Source of the DNA: Siphonodentalium dalli
Lineage: Eukaryota > Mollusca > Scaphopoda > Gadilida > Siphonodentaliidae
Length of the DNA stretch: 64,000 nucleotides
Assembly: GCA_032622095.1 (NCBI GenBank)
Contig: CP136064.1
Location: forward strand, 190,699,794 to 190,763,793
Direction of reading: 5' to 3'
This document shows, piece after piece, positions 21,045 through 33,100 of this stretch; positions within the stretch are counted from its first letter, which is position 1; each line of letters begins with the position of its first letter. The translations under genes and the position numbers were made by a program. The notes under the pieces were generated by a model. It was not told the DNA's origin. It ran no database searches and worked only from the letters and a program-made list of their open reading frames with translations.

Positions 21045-21680
21045 AACTTTATTCCGAAGATCAAATACTCCAAAGGTCCGATATTCAGATCATATCCCAA
21101 AGGATAAATACTGCGAATGTCCGGTATCTTAGTTAAAAAAATATTATACTCCGCATTATATGTGATCGCCATCATCTATGGTGACTTCATCGAAAGGTTA
21201 TATTTTATTTACTAGTGGCCCGATTATCATGTCACACTGTACTGTGACTGTAGTATGTTGATGCTTGAAGTACGACCTTTTATGTTTTCCAAACTGAACC
21301 TCGCATAAAGGTGCCTGTGGCTATTGTTGGGACTGGGATTAATTCAACTCGTGATATCACCGATTGCTTACGTCGCTTGCATATAATGGTAGAAGCTTTA
21401 AAATAATTAAATTTACATACCGTATGCCTATCAATTGACCGCCCTTATAATAAAAATAATCTGACCTTCAGACTATTGTGCCTTCGGAGTATCGGACCTT
21501 CGTAGTATATGGTATGACCTTCGGAGTATTGGGTTTTATGAATATAGGACTTTCGATGTATATTGGACCTTTGTAGTATATTGGACCTTCATAAAATGGG
21601 ACTTTAATAGTATTGGACCTTCGTAATATAGGACCTTCGGATTATTGGAACTTCGGATTATCGGACCTTCTTAATAAAGG
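21045..21680. repeat. Iterated GGACCTTCGTAGTAT-type repeat, inverted at the left end
   Basis: From 21460 to 21675 the words GGACCTTCG and GTATTGGACC recur every 15-30 bases. At 21050-21140 the complementary words AAGGTCCGATAT and CCGAAGATC occur. The two clusters flank about 300 bp, so this resembles a small element with iterated, opposed subterminal motifs. Confidence 0.6.
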
Positions 21681-21971
21681 GATGACACCATTACAGCTTT
21701 CAACATATGACATGTCTAGTGTTGTTCCAACGTCTGAATGTGTACAAAGAGTTGACTTGTTAGAGGTACAGAGAACAAATGCAAGTGCAATATATATATG
21801 ACAGAATATTTGGAAGCAAAACAGAAATCTGCTCAAATGTACAATATGCTATTAGTGGAAGCATTAATGTGCTTCAATTTCTACAGGAAATTATGCTCCA
21901 ATAAATTGAATGGTTTTAGTGGTCTTCTTTACTTTATTTATATCAACGACATCTTACAAGAGACAAGTTGA
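21681..21971 (+). pseudogene. Two adjoining exon-like frames, unidentified
   Basis: A frame from 21681 ends at a stop near 21800 (MTPLQLSTYDMSSVVPTSEC at its start). An overlapping frame from 21798 contains EYLEAKQKSAQMYNMLLVEA, a helix-rich composition like that of small DNA-binding-protein tails. A frame change or an intron between them is possible. I cannot name a family. Confidence 0.2.
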
Positions 21972-21999
21972 GGGATTGGCATTGGTTGGGGTAGCATGC

Positions 22000-22085
22000 A
22001 CAGGCCCTCTGGGGGAAATTACTAAAATACCATAATAGATTAAGAGTCTATATTGGTATTTTAGTAATTTCCCCCAGGGACCTGT
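22000..22085. mobile_element. 86-bp hairpin MITE, 10-bp target duplication
   Basis: Arms ACAGGCCCTCTGGGGGAAAT and the near-inverse enclose about 20 bases. GGTAGCATGC is duplicated at 21990-21999 and 22086-22095. Confidence 0.85.
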
Positions 22086-22324
22086 GGTAGCATGCAGATC
22101 TATCCACTATACTAGTGATGTGGTGTTGACATTGTTTTCATATGATACAAGACAAAAAAAAAACAATAAAAGTTATATGAGAAATTTTAACCCATGAAAA
22201 AATTCACTCTTGTCCAGCTGACCGGTCTTGTTCTTAAATTTTGATTTGTTTTCTTATCTCAGATCCCCACCACTATCCGAGCAAATTGCTTTGCTTATAG
22301 GGAATGTTGATGTGAATACAGAGA

Positions 22325-22736
22325 AGTGTCTCACCCCCCCCCCCCCCCCCCAACTTTGGAAAAAATAGTTGGGAATATCATGCCAGACAAATTTGTTGGA
22401 ACTTTGAGACCAAAAGTAGATTGAATTATTCTGATAGTTGAAATCTCATAAAGTATTTAGCAGTTTTAGTATGAAATTTGTTGTTTTGAGACCAAAGTGG
22501 AATTCGTCAAACTAAAATTGAAATCTCCAACCACACGGTGTTAGTTTGAAAATATCAAACAGTTAGAGAGTTTGATGTACCACTTGAAACATTTCAATCC
22601 AAGAGGAGGTGGAAATATTTTTTCTCAGAATTGGGAATTTTTGTTTGCTTTATGAAAAGGGGTGCTGTTTGAAATTCTACCTACCTCCCCTCACCCCCAT
22701 TGGCACCCATGTGGAGACCCTCTAGCCACATCCTTG
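22325..22736. mobile_element. Truncated hAT-type element (CAGGGATGTGGCTAGAGG family)
   Basis: The right end CCCTCTAGCCACATCCTTG matches the family ends at 29713 and 57314. The interior has the family words AGTTGGGAATATC and a C-run near the left side. The left terminus is missing or too diverged to see. Confidence 0.65.
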
Positions 22737-22829
22737 CTTACCACACTTGGTCAATGATATCACTTGGAAATTTACATTGGTCCATGGTGCAGATTAAATT
22801 CTAACTATTTTATAGCTGAAATTGGGACC

Positions 22830-22945
22830 TGTAGCCTGCATTGTTGACGCCTTACGTACACACGTACACACGCACACACGGACGACGGACGACAAAGCCA
22901 TGGCAATAGCTCAAACTTTACAAAGTAAAGTTGAGCTAATAATGG
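22830..22945 (+). repeat. Repeat tail with GGACGACGGACGAC motif
   Basis: ACACACGTACACACG-type sequence leads into GGACGACGGACGACAAAGCC, ATGGCAATAGCTC and an AACTTTACAAAGTAAAGTT palindrome. I recognise this style as the tail of dispersed repeats common in molluscs and relatives; this is from memory and not certain. Confidence 0.45.
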
Positions 22946-23690
22946 TGTGGTTTAAATACGTCAAACAAGGCGCCGTTTGAGTCAGGAATGCACGAAAGGG
23001 GAGAGGGGCACCAAAATTGATAAAAATAATTTTAGCGCCGATTTCCACCAAATTGATACACATTCTTCTCCATGATACAAAGAATCTAATTGTTTGATTT
23101 AAAGGCGCCAAATTGTTGTCGTTTGAGAGATTGGGGGGGGGGGTGGGCACTAAATTTGATAAGAATTGGTTTAGTCGCCGATTGCCACCAAACTTATACA
23201 AAATCATCCACATGGTATGAGGAGTCTAATGGTGTGGCTGAAAGCTGCCAAAAGTGGCGTTCGAGTCAGGGGTGCACTGAACGGGAGAGGAGCACCAAAT
23301 TTATATTGTGTATTTTTAGCGCCAATTTCCACCAAATTGATACACCTTCTTATCCATGATACGAGGAATATAATCGTGTAATTTAAAGACGTCATATTGG
23401 CGCTGTTTGTGTGAGAGATGGTATAGGGTGGAGTAGGCAATATATTTGATAAAAAATGGTTTAGTCGCCTATTAGCACCGAACTTATAAATAATCATCTC
23501 CATGATATATCTTGAGTCTAATTATGTGGTTTAAATATGTCAAAAGTGGGGCCATTCGAATCAGGGGTGCACATAGGGTGAGAGAGACACAAACATTTAT
23601 ACACATTATGTTTAGCGCCGATTTCCACCAGATTGATACATTTTCTTCTCCGGATACGAGGATTCTAATCGTGTGGTTTAAATACGCCTA
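22945..23690 (+). repeat. ~147-bp tandem repeat, five diverged copies in alternating types
   Basis: Copies start near 22950, 23095, 23230, 23375 and 23525, each with a GGTTTAAA(T/G)ACG-like word, GCGCC(G)ATTTCCACCA and TTGATACA. Odd and even copies resemble each other more, so the higher-order period is near 290 bp. Frames are broken in every copy. Confidence 0.75.
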
Positions 23691-25054
23691 ATTATATAAT
23701 TATTAAAACAACTAAATGGTTGAGAGCATCCATGGCTTCCGATTATTGGAAACTAATTATTCATAATTCCTTCAAAGTTTCATGAATGAACCACCTCAGA
23801 ATTCCGTTACAACAAATATAATCCTTCAAATTATTACAACACCTATTGTTTATCACTGAATGTTTCTCATTCACCACACCAGAAAGGCCTCTAGATGCGG
23901 ACCAAAATATACTAATCGGATTAAATACACCCCCGATACTTCGCAACACGACCTTTATTCTACATTCCAACTTAGACATAATTCAACAATGTTATCTGCT
24001 ATATTCTGCATTGTATTACCACAATAAACTTTTCATGAGTGGTCCAGCCATTGTTCACACTGAATATCGAAAACAATTAACGCGGTCATAAAAAGTACAT
24101 ACTGCATCAATGAGACATCCGCGAAATTACGTCCGCTAATAAATACATTCTGAAAAAAGTCTAACAGGTGCGCACAATGATATTTTCCCCTTAGCTTCAT
24201 TGTCAGGCAAAACAAAAACAGCCTAACGGAATACACCCTATAGAGGGCGTAATGGTTGAGCTCCATCATCGCCATCAAAACCGCCATATTCTCAGGACTG
24301 AAAAGCTTTTCAGCTATACAATATCAGGGGACATTTGTGCCTGATGTTTTCTTGCAGCTTCATGGGAATATGCCATTAGAGTGTACTGGCCTATATATTT
24401 CAGAATAATTTGTATGAAAACAAAGTCCATCTATTTTCCCATGTTCTTCTTAATAGTGATAAATATAGTTAATCTTGATAATTTCTCACGTTCACCTAGT
24501 GTGATTGCCTTACGTGTAAGAAAAGATAAAACGGTACAATCATAACTTTAAGAGTCTTGTGTACATGTACAATGAAAAGTGCGTTGTTCAAATACATGGC
24601 ATACTCACGTAGTTCCCTACTTAAATATCGCGGTATTGAGTCTCATCGTCTTTCTCGCGGGTGCAGTCTGGGTTAAGTGTATATCTCAACAAATATCTGA
24701 CAACGTATACACAGCACAACAACGGGCACAATAATTCGGACCTCGTTGATAGGATAGGCTATTTAATTTCCAATTTACACATATATCGTTATTGACAGTT
24801 ATATTATATTAAAAATTCGATTGATTTTACATTTTTGGAATAAGTTACGCGAACAGAGCTTTATTTGCACACTTAGCTGTCATGACTCATAAGGGAGTAC
24901 AATAAGAATTGTTGCGAAATCTCTAAACAGATGAATTACGACCTCATGCATACTCTATTTGTTTACATAAAACAAAACTCCCGATTTAAACTGTCATTTG
25001 ACTGTAATACAGCATTTACGATATACTCGAGTGAGTTGTAAATTGGGTTGTTGA
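23691..25054. other. About 1.36 kb with no recognised feature
   Basis: AT-rich sequence without long frames, repeats or RNA genes that I can support. The ORFs here are short and overlap on both strands. Confidence 0.5.
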
Positions 25055-25548
25055 CAGTATCCGCCCCAGGCCAAGTGGTCCTGCTAATATGCTATGATTA
25101 TGTTGGTCATGCTGAATTGCAATGATGCGGGTAGGGCAAACTGTTGCCGTTATTTTATCTAAAGTTGTAATTTTCGCGGTGTTTTGGCTAATCCGAGCGA
25201 TTTGAGAAAAAAAAATCAGTGTGTATATGTAACATTCAAGAACATATAAATTTTTGAAAGGCATAATAATGCATGCGAATAACCATCTTGCTTATATTCG
25301 ATTTTCAACTAATACAACCAGTACTAAAAATATTTCGCAATAACTATGTTTTTGTATGTTTGATAATCATAATGGCTTTTCCTGTATATGTTCAAATTAT
25401 CAGAAAAACCGCGAAAAAGATTTTTTTTTTAAATATAACGGTACTTTTTATTAACAGCATCAGTTTGCCATAACAGCATCATAGCAATTCAGCAGGACAC
25501 AACTGCATCATAACACATTAGTAGGACCATTTGACCAGGGGTGGTATC
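25055..25548. mobile_element. Old inverted-repeat element
   Basis: 25068-25145 (CAAGTGGTCCTGCTAAT, GCTGAATTGCAATGATGC, GGCAAACTGTTGC) reappears inverted at about 25465-25545 with 15-25% divergence, and a TTTTCGCGGT word is mirrored further inside. No target duplication was found. Confidence 0.6.
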
Positions 25549-25985
25549 ACGTTTTTCTTCGAAATATATATTTTCTCAAATAGAACGATTTTCCAAAAAA
25601 ATATCGCGATGTATCAACCAATATGATATAGACATAATTATATATCACCGGAATATTCATATAGTGCTGGTTCATGTATATAAGTGTCAGCTTTTCTACC
25701 GGAATATTCACAGCGGATATCCAGTAAATTCTGGAACTATGAAAACAGAAATCCGCAGTTGTAAATAAATAAATACTTCTTTATTAGTGGGACGGATTAA
25801 TCGCGATAAACAGTATGACAATCGCTCCGATCCGACAAGGTGAGCCACTACTTATATTCCATGTATAAGAATCATGTTTTGTGATGCTAGTTGGATATAC
25901 AATTTATGAGAATACGTGTAAAACTTTGAGCAAGAGTATCCTCTATTCCCACCAAATATCCACAGTATGCAAAGGGTTTCACCTC
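25549..25985. other. No gene seen
   Basis: AT-rich. ACCGGAATATTCA occurs twice (25648 and 25700). Nothing else is supported. Confidence 0.45.
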
Positions 25986-26030
25986 ACTTTAACCTGGGCA
26001 ACGCCGGGTAACCCTGCTAGTATATACTAT
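25986..26030 (+). repeat. Retroelement-like tail phrase
   Basis: ACCTGGGCAACGCCGGGTAA then CCCTGCTAGTATA, matching the phrase at 20440-20470. It is probably the 3' end of a dispersed repeat whose body is not clear. Confidence 0.4.
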
Positions 26031-26159
26031 ATGCGATTGCATCCAATTTGGGTTTATTGTGATATCTTTAGTGTAGTTTTGTGGTTATGAGAGCTCATTT
26101 CCCCTTGATTTATGCTCCATATGTGGTCTTCTCCTTTACAATTTCTATATGATTTCAAA

Positions 26160-26337
26160 CAGGGGTGGTGCCAGGATATCCCCGACGCAGGGGCTATAGG
26201 ATTCCCCAAACAGGGGGACGGGCTTTAGCTATACCGGGTTGACCATTGAAGATCTCAACGACGGGGTGGCTATCCTTCCCTGACAGGGTTGGGGATGTAG
26301 CCCCTGACTCCTCCCCGGGTGCCACGCAACATAGTTT
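26160..26337. repeat. GC-rich imperfect foldback
   Basis: GGTGCCAGGATATCCCC with CAGGGGCTATAGG on the left faces GGATGTAGCCCCTG with CCGGGTGCCAC on the right. It is a small old inverted-repeat element, clearly richer in GC than its surroundings. Confidence 0.5.
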
Positions 26338-26399
26338 AGTATGGATGATTTCTCGTCTCCAGTGAACACAAGACCGCGCTCTCAGCATGGTGTGCCAAG

Positions 26400-27094
26400 C
26401 AGGGACAGGGGTGTTATGCAGGGGTCTTACCCCCCCAAACTGTAGTCAAACCTAATGCAACATTAATTGGAAAATACACACCAAAATTAGGTTGAAATTG
26501 TTCTCGTAGTTTTGACTTTCCAACAATTTTTAGTGACGAATTTGTTGTTTTTAGACCAACATTTGCATATTACCCTTTTATTTGCAAAATATTGGACTGA
26601 AATGGCAATTTTCAAGGGTGAGTGTCAGGTTAAAAATTTCACCGAATTGGAAAGCTTGAGGCCAGTCTAGATGCTAGGATTGTCTAATGTTCATGTTCAG
26701 ATTTTCGAAATGTTCTCACATCGGGCCTGACCATGGGCCGACCCGTGTGTTCTGTGCCCTTGCCAGTAGTTACTTTCTAATTAATTTAAGAACAAATTAA
26801 TCGGGGTGTAAATTTGTCTGGCGTTATACCACTAGATGTTAGGATTTTTTAATCTCATACTGGACCGAACCATCCTTTTCATCCCCCTGGTGGCCAGTGG
26901 CCACAAGACTATTGGTCCATTAAGAATAGGCTACCATCTAGTAGTATGTGAGGGAACATTTGGGGAAAATCAAAGCACCGGGGGGGGGGTGCACATTGAA
27001 TTACGCAAACTTGTGGTTCAATGGGGTGGGCCCGTGGCAGTTGGAAATTCCGAGGTGGAGACCACCCCAACAAAAACCCTCTAGCCAAGTCCCG
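26400..27094. mobile_element. Old hAT-type element of the CAGGGATGTGG family
   Basis: The left end CAGGGACAGGGG and the right end CCCTCTAGCCAAGTCCCG are degraded family termini. The interior has the family landmarks AGATGCTAGGATT, a CGGGCC/GGCCGACC palindrome and GTGCA after a G-run. No target duplication remains. Confidence 0.65.
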
Positions 27095-27470
27095 AGTTCC
27101 AAATATCCCAGACTCAACCAGGGGTGCCCATCGCGACTTATAAAAATAGGCCTATTTGTTTTCTCTCCGAGAATACGTTGCACCGGCGGCAATATATGTC
27201 ATATATTGACCATGCTCTGAATCAAAACGCTTCCGTTGCAATCACACGGTAACGTCATAGACTTCATCTATGGTAACGTCGTGCTGCAAGTTGGACGATA
27301 ATTGTGTTTTAGAAATGATACGGAAGACCGATTGTCAAAAAAGGCAACATCAAAATACACAGGGCAATGCTTATCTATCCAAACTGTGGAGTGTGTGTTT
27401 CATTGTGTATTTCTCGCATATAGGCCTACCCATGGTTATATATAAACGGGCTACGAGCATCTGACTGCTG
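27095..27470. other. No gene seen
   Basis: Ordinary AT-rich sequence between a hAT relic and the satellite. GGTAACGTC occurs twice (27248 and 27272). Confidence 0.4.
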
Positions 27471-28390
27471 GTGTATTTGATAAAACGGACATCTTCTACA
27501 CAGATGTATACAAGTCTCATGGTCATACAAAGGGAATTAGGGGTGACTGAGGGCTTGCTTCCCTCATATGGTGTACTTATTGACTTAAAATTGTGTAAAA
27601 ACCCCTATGTTCATATCATCAGCATCCCTGCCCCATGCAAGTATGTCACCATCCTGGAGCTCTAGTGTATTTGATAAAAGGGACGTCTCCTGCACAGATA
27701 CATACAATATCCATGGTCATAAAAAGGGAATTAGCTAGGGGTTATAGGGGGCCTGCTTCTCTCATGTGGTGGTCCTATATAGGCTCGAAAATTGAAGAAA
27801 AAACATATATCCTTATGCATATCAGCATACCTGACCCATGAATGTGTGTCTCCACCCGGAGATCTAGTGTATTTGATAAAAGGGACATCTCCTGCACAGA
27901 TATATATTTTCATGTCATCAGCATCCCTGCCTCATGTAAGTTTGTCTCCACCCGGTGCTCTGGTGTATTTGAATAAAGGGGCATCTCCTGCACATATACA
28001 TATAAGATCCATGGTCATAAAAAGGGAATTAGGGGTTACAGGGGGCCTGCTTCCCTCATGTGGTGTGCCTATATAGGCTCGAAAATTGAAGAAAAAACAT
28101 ATTTCCTAATGCATATCAGCATACATGCCTCATGCATGTGTGTCTCCACCCGGAGCTCTAGTGTATTTGATAAAAGTGACATCTCCTGCACAGATATATA
28201 CAAGTTCCATGGTCATAAAAAGGGAATTAGGGGTCCCTGGGGGCTTGCTTCCCTCATATTGTGTACTTATTGACTTAAAATTGGGTAAAAACCCCTATTT
28301 TCATATCATCAGCATCCCTGCCCATGCAAGTATGTCTTCACCGGGAGCTCTGGTGTATTTGAATAAAGGGCATCTCCTGCACACATACAT
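27471..28390 (+). repeat. 392-bp satellite, plus orientation, irregular
   Basis: About two and a third dimers with the same A and B halves as 1-1530; one dimer is shortened near 27900. It is cut at 28390 by an element insertion and resumes at 29957. Confidence 0.9.
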
Positions 28391-29956
28391 GAGGGTATCA
28401 CCCCCCCCCCCTTTTCGGTACGCGGGATTCAGGGTGTTTTGAAGCCGTACACGGGATTCATACCCTCGAATTAACTGGTATTCGGGTTCAAGCAAAACAT
28501 CTTGGACGCAGGTTTTGATGGCGCAAACTAATATTTTGTGCTAGTTATATGTATGAATGAGTGGGTAGAATAGCTTCTTGGGCATATTCGACCACCATGC
28601 CATCATAAACAGAGACGTGGCGACAGGGGGGGGGGGGGGTCCCCAACTTTGGTCAAAATTTTCAACAGTTGGAAATTTCATACCTACCAAAACATTAGTT
28701 GGAAATTTCACACCTATAATAGGTTGAAATGTTCTTGTAGTTTGATTTTCAAACAATTTATTGGGGGGGGGGGGGGGGGGGATTAATTGTTTTTGGACCA
28801 ATATTTGCATATTTTCCTATTTTTTGTCAAAATTTTGGACTGAAATGGTCATCAGTTGGAAATTTCCAACCTCAGGAGGGTGACAGGTTGGAAATTTCCA
28901 ACACTTGGAAATCTTGTGTCCTGATCCCTCCCCCGTGGCCAGTCAAAAAATGCTAGTTAATTTAAGAAAACAATATTCTCATACATTTGGTCAACATTGG
29001 CATTGGAATTGTCATCAGTTGTAAATTTTCCAACCTAAGCAGCTGACCTAAGTGGTGTGTCAGGTTTGAAATTTCCAACTCTAAGAATGCTTGACGCTAG
29101 TCTAGATGCTAGGATTTTGCGATTTTCTTGTTCAGATTAAAAAAAATTCCCACACCGGGCCGAACCATGGTCGGCCCGGTGTGTCATTGTCTCTCCCCTG
29201 TGGCCAATACAAAAATGCTAATAATTTTTACAATATTTTACTACATTTGATCAAACTTGTGGTCATCAGTTGGAGAATTTTCCAACCTGAAGCGGAGTAT
29301 GAGGTTTGAAATTTCCAACACTATAGGAAAGCTTTAGTTGAGGCCAGTCTGGATCCTAGGATTTGTGATTTTCTTGTTCAAATTTCAAAATTTTCTCACA
29401 CCGGCCGAACAACGATGGTCAACTCGGTGTGTCGTGGTCTCTTGCCCGTAGCCGTGTGCATTTGTATGGAGTTAGACCACTAGATGTTAGGATTTATGCA
29501 ATGTTTCAGGTTAAAATATCTGAATGTTCTCATACCGGGAATATAGAACCATGGTTTATGAAGATATAGGATATTAGGCCTAAAGGGGGGTGTGCAAATG
29601 GAATTATGCAAAACTTGTGTTCGGTCTGATTCTGACTCAAGAGGGGGGGGGGGTGCAGTTGGAAATTCCAAAGGTGGACACCCCCCAACGGAAACCCTCT
29701 AGCCACATCCCTGATCATAAAGTATCATTAATGGTATCATAACGGCCTCATAACGCGACCGGCATCATAATGTGTCCTATGTAACTTCTGCTTGTATCTG
29801 TCTGATATTAAAACAGTCAATTTGTATGTCATTTATCGCATATTATTTCTTAACATGCATTCAGGATTCACCCCCCCAAAATTAACTCGTATTCAGGATT
29901 CACCCCCCAAAATTAACTCGTATTCGGGATTCAGGGGGGAGGGGGGTGATACCCTC
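28391..29956. mobile_element. Inverted-repeat element inserted in satellite, 6-bp target duplication
   Basis: The ends read GAGGGTATCACCCCCC and the inverse. ATACAT is repeated at 28385-28390 and 29957-29962, matching the uninterrupted satellite. Iterated ATTCGGGATTCAGG-like words lie inside each end. Most of its length is a nested hAT-type element, so the original element was about 460 bp. Confidence 0.8.
28610..29713. mobile_element. Nested hAT-type non-autonomous element, perfect 8-bp duplication
   Basis: Ends CAGAGACGTGGCGACAGG and CCCTCTAGCCACATCCCTG; ATCATAAA is duplicated at 28602-28609 and 29714-29721. The interior repeats TTGGAAATTTCCAAC-type words and near-palindromes around CACCGGGCCGAACCATGG with GGTCGGCCCGGTGTG. 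No transposase frame is present. Confidence 0.85.
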
Positions 29957-30168
29957 ATACATATAAGATCCATGGTCATAAAAAGGGAATTAGGGGTTAC
30001 AGGGGGCCTGCTTCCCTCATGTCGTGTGCCGATATAGGCTCGAAAATTGAAGAAAAAACATATTTCCTAATGCATATCAGCATACATGCCCCATGCATGT
30101 GTGTCTCCACCCGGAGCTCTAGTGTATTTGATAAAAGTGACATCTCCTGCACAGATATATACATGTTC
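29957..30168 (+). repeat. 392-bp satellite, plus orientation, up to inversion junction
   Basis: Continues the array of 27471-28390 after the insertion; half a dimer. Confidence 0.9.
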
Positions 30169-33100
30169 CATATATCTGTGCAGGAGATGTCAATTTTATC
30201 AAATACACTAGAGCTCCGGGTGGAGACACACATGCATGGGTCATGTATGCTGATATGCATTAGGAAATATGTTTTTTCTTCAATTTTCGAGCCTATATAG
30301 GCACACCACATGAGGGAAGCAGGCCCCCAGTAACCCCTAATTCCCTTTTTATGACCATGGATCTTATATGTATATGTGCAGGAGATGCCCTTTTATTCAA
30401 ATACACCAGAGCTCCGGGCTGGAGACATACTTGCATGGGGCAGGGATACTGATTATATGAAAATAGGGGTTTTTACCCAATTTTAAGTCAATAAGTACAC
30501 CATATGAGGGAAGCAAGCCCCCAGGGACACCTAATTCCCTTTTTATGACCATGGAACTTGTATATATCTGTGCAGGAGATGTCACTTTTATCAAATACAC
30601 TAGAGCTCCGGGTGGAGACATACATGCATGGGGCATGTATGCTGATATGCATTAGGAAATATGTTTTTTCTTCAATTTTCGAGCCTATATAGGCACACCA
30701 CATGAGGGAAGCAGGCCCCCTGTAACTCCTAATTCCCTTTTTATGGCCATGGATCTTATATGTATATGTGCAGGAGATGACCCTTTATTCAAATACACCA
30801 GAGCTCCGGGTGGAGACATACTTGCATGGGGCAGGGATGCTGATGATATGAAAATAGGGGTTTTTACCCAATTTTAAGTCAATAAGTACACAATATGAGG
30901 GAAGCAAGCCCCCGGGGACCCCTAATTCCCTTTTTATGACCATGGAACTTGTATATGTCTGTGCAGGAGATGTCACTTTTATCAAATACACTAGGGCTCC
31001 GGGTGGAGACACGCATGCATGGGGCATGTATGCTGATATGCATTAGGAAATATGTTTTTTCTTCAATTTTCGAGCCTATATAGGCACACCACATGAGGGA
31101 AGCAGGGCACCTGTAACCCCTAATTCCCTTTTTATGACCATGGATCTTATATTTATATGTGCAGGAGATGCCACTTTATTCAAATACACCAGAGCTCCGG
31201 GGTGGAGACATACTTGCATGGGGCAGGGATGCTGATGAAATGAAAATAGGGGTTTTTACCCAATTTTAAGTCAATAAGTACACCATATGAGGGAAGCAAG
31301 TCCCCAGGGACCCCTAATTCCCTTTTTATGACCATGGAACTTGTATATATCTGTGCAGAAGATGTCACTTTTATCAAATACACTAGAGCTCCGGGTGGAG
31401 ACACACATGCATGGGGCATGTATGCTGATATGCATTAGGAAATATGTTTTTTCTTCAATTTTCGAGCCTATATAGGCACACCACATGAGGGAAGCAGGCC
31501 CCCAGTAACCCCTAATTCCATTTTTATGACCATGGATCTTATATGTATATGTGCAGGAGATGCCCCTTTATTCAAATACACCAGAGCTCCGGGGTGGAGA
31601 CATACTTGCATGGGGCAGGGATGCTGATGATATGAAAATAGGGGTTTTTACCCAATTTTAAGTCAATAAGTACACCATATGAGGGAAGCAAGCCCCCGGG
31701 GACCCCTAATTCCCTTTTTATTACCATGAAACTTGTATATATCTGTGCAGGAGATGTCACTTTTATCAAATACACTAGAGCTCCGGGTGGAGACACACAT
31801 GCATGGGGCATGTATGCTGATATGCATTAGGAAATATGTTTTTTCTTCAATTTTCGAGCCTATATAGGCACACCACATGAGGGAAGCAGGCCCCCAGTAA
31901 CCCCTAATTCCCTTTTTATGACCATGGATCTTATATGTATATGTGCAGGAGATGCCCCTTTATTCAAATACACCAGAGCTCCGGGGTGGAGACATACTTG
32001 CATGGGGCAGGGATGCTGATGATATTAAAATAGGGGTTTTTACCCAATTTTAAGTCAATAAGTACACAATATGAGGGAAGCAAGCCCCCAGGGACCCCTA
32101 ATTCCCTTTTTATGACCATGGAACTTGTATATATCTGTGCAGAAGATGTCACTTTTATCAAATACACTAGAGCTCCGGGTGGAGACACACATGCATGGGG
32201 CATGTATGCTGATATGCATTAGGAAATATGTTTTTTCTTCAATTTTCGAGCCTATATAGGCACACCACATGAGGGAAGCAGGCCCCCAGTAACCCCTAAT
32301 TCCCTTTTTATGACCATGGATCTTATATGTATATGTGCAGGAGATGCCCTTTTATTCAAATACACCAGAGCTCCGGGGTGGAGACATACTTGCATGGGGC
32401 AGGGATGCTGATTATATGAAAATAGGGGTTTTTACCCAATTTTAAGTCAATAAGTACACCATATGAGGGAAGCAAGCCCCCAGGGACACCTAATTCCCTT
32501 TTTATGACCATGGAACTTGTATATATCTGTGCAGGAGATGTCACTTTTATCAAATACACTAGAGCTCCGGGTGGAGACACACATGCATGGGGCATGTATG
32601 CTGATATGCATTAGGAAATATGTTTTTTCTTCAATTTTCGAGCCTATATAGGCACACCACATGAGGGAAGCAGGCCCCCTGTAACCCCTAATTCCCTTTT
32701 TATGACCATGGATCTTATATGTATATGTGCAGGAGATGACCCTTTATTCAAATACACCAGAGCTCCGGGTGGAGACATACTTGCATGGGGCAGGGATGCT
32801 GATGATATGAAAATAGGGGTTTTTACCCAATTTTAAGTCAATAAGTACACAATATGAGGGAAGCAAGCCCCCAGGGACCCCTAATTCCCTTTTTATGACC
32901 ATGGAACTTGTATATATCTGTGCAGGAGATGTCACTTTTATCAAATACACTAGGGCTCCGGGTGGAGACACACGTGCATGGGGCATGTATGCTGATATGC
33001 ATTAGGAAATATGTTTTTTCTTCAATTTTCGAGCCTATATAGGCACACCACATGAGGGAAGCAGGCCCCCAGTAACCCCTAATTCCATTTTTATGACCAT

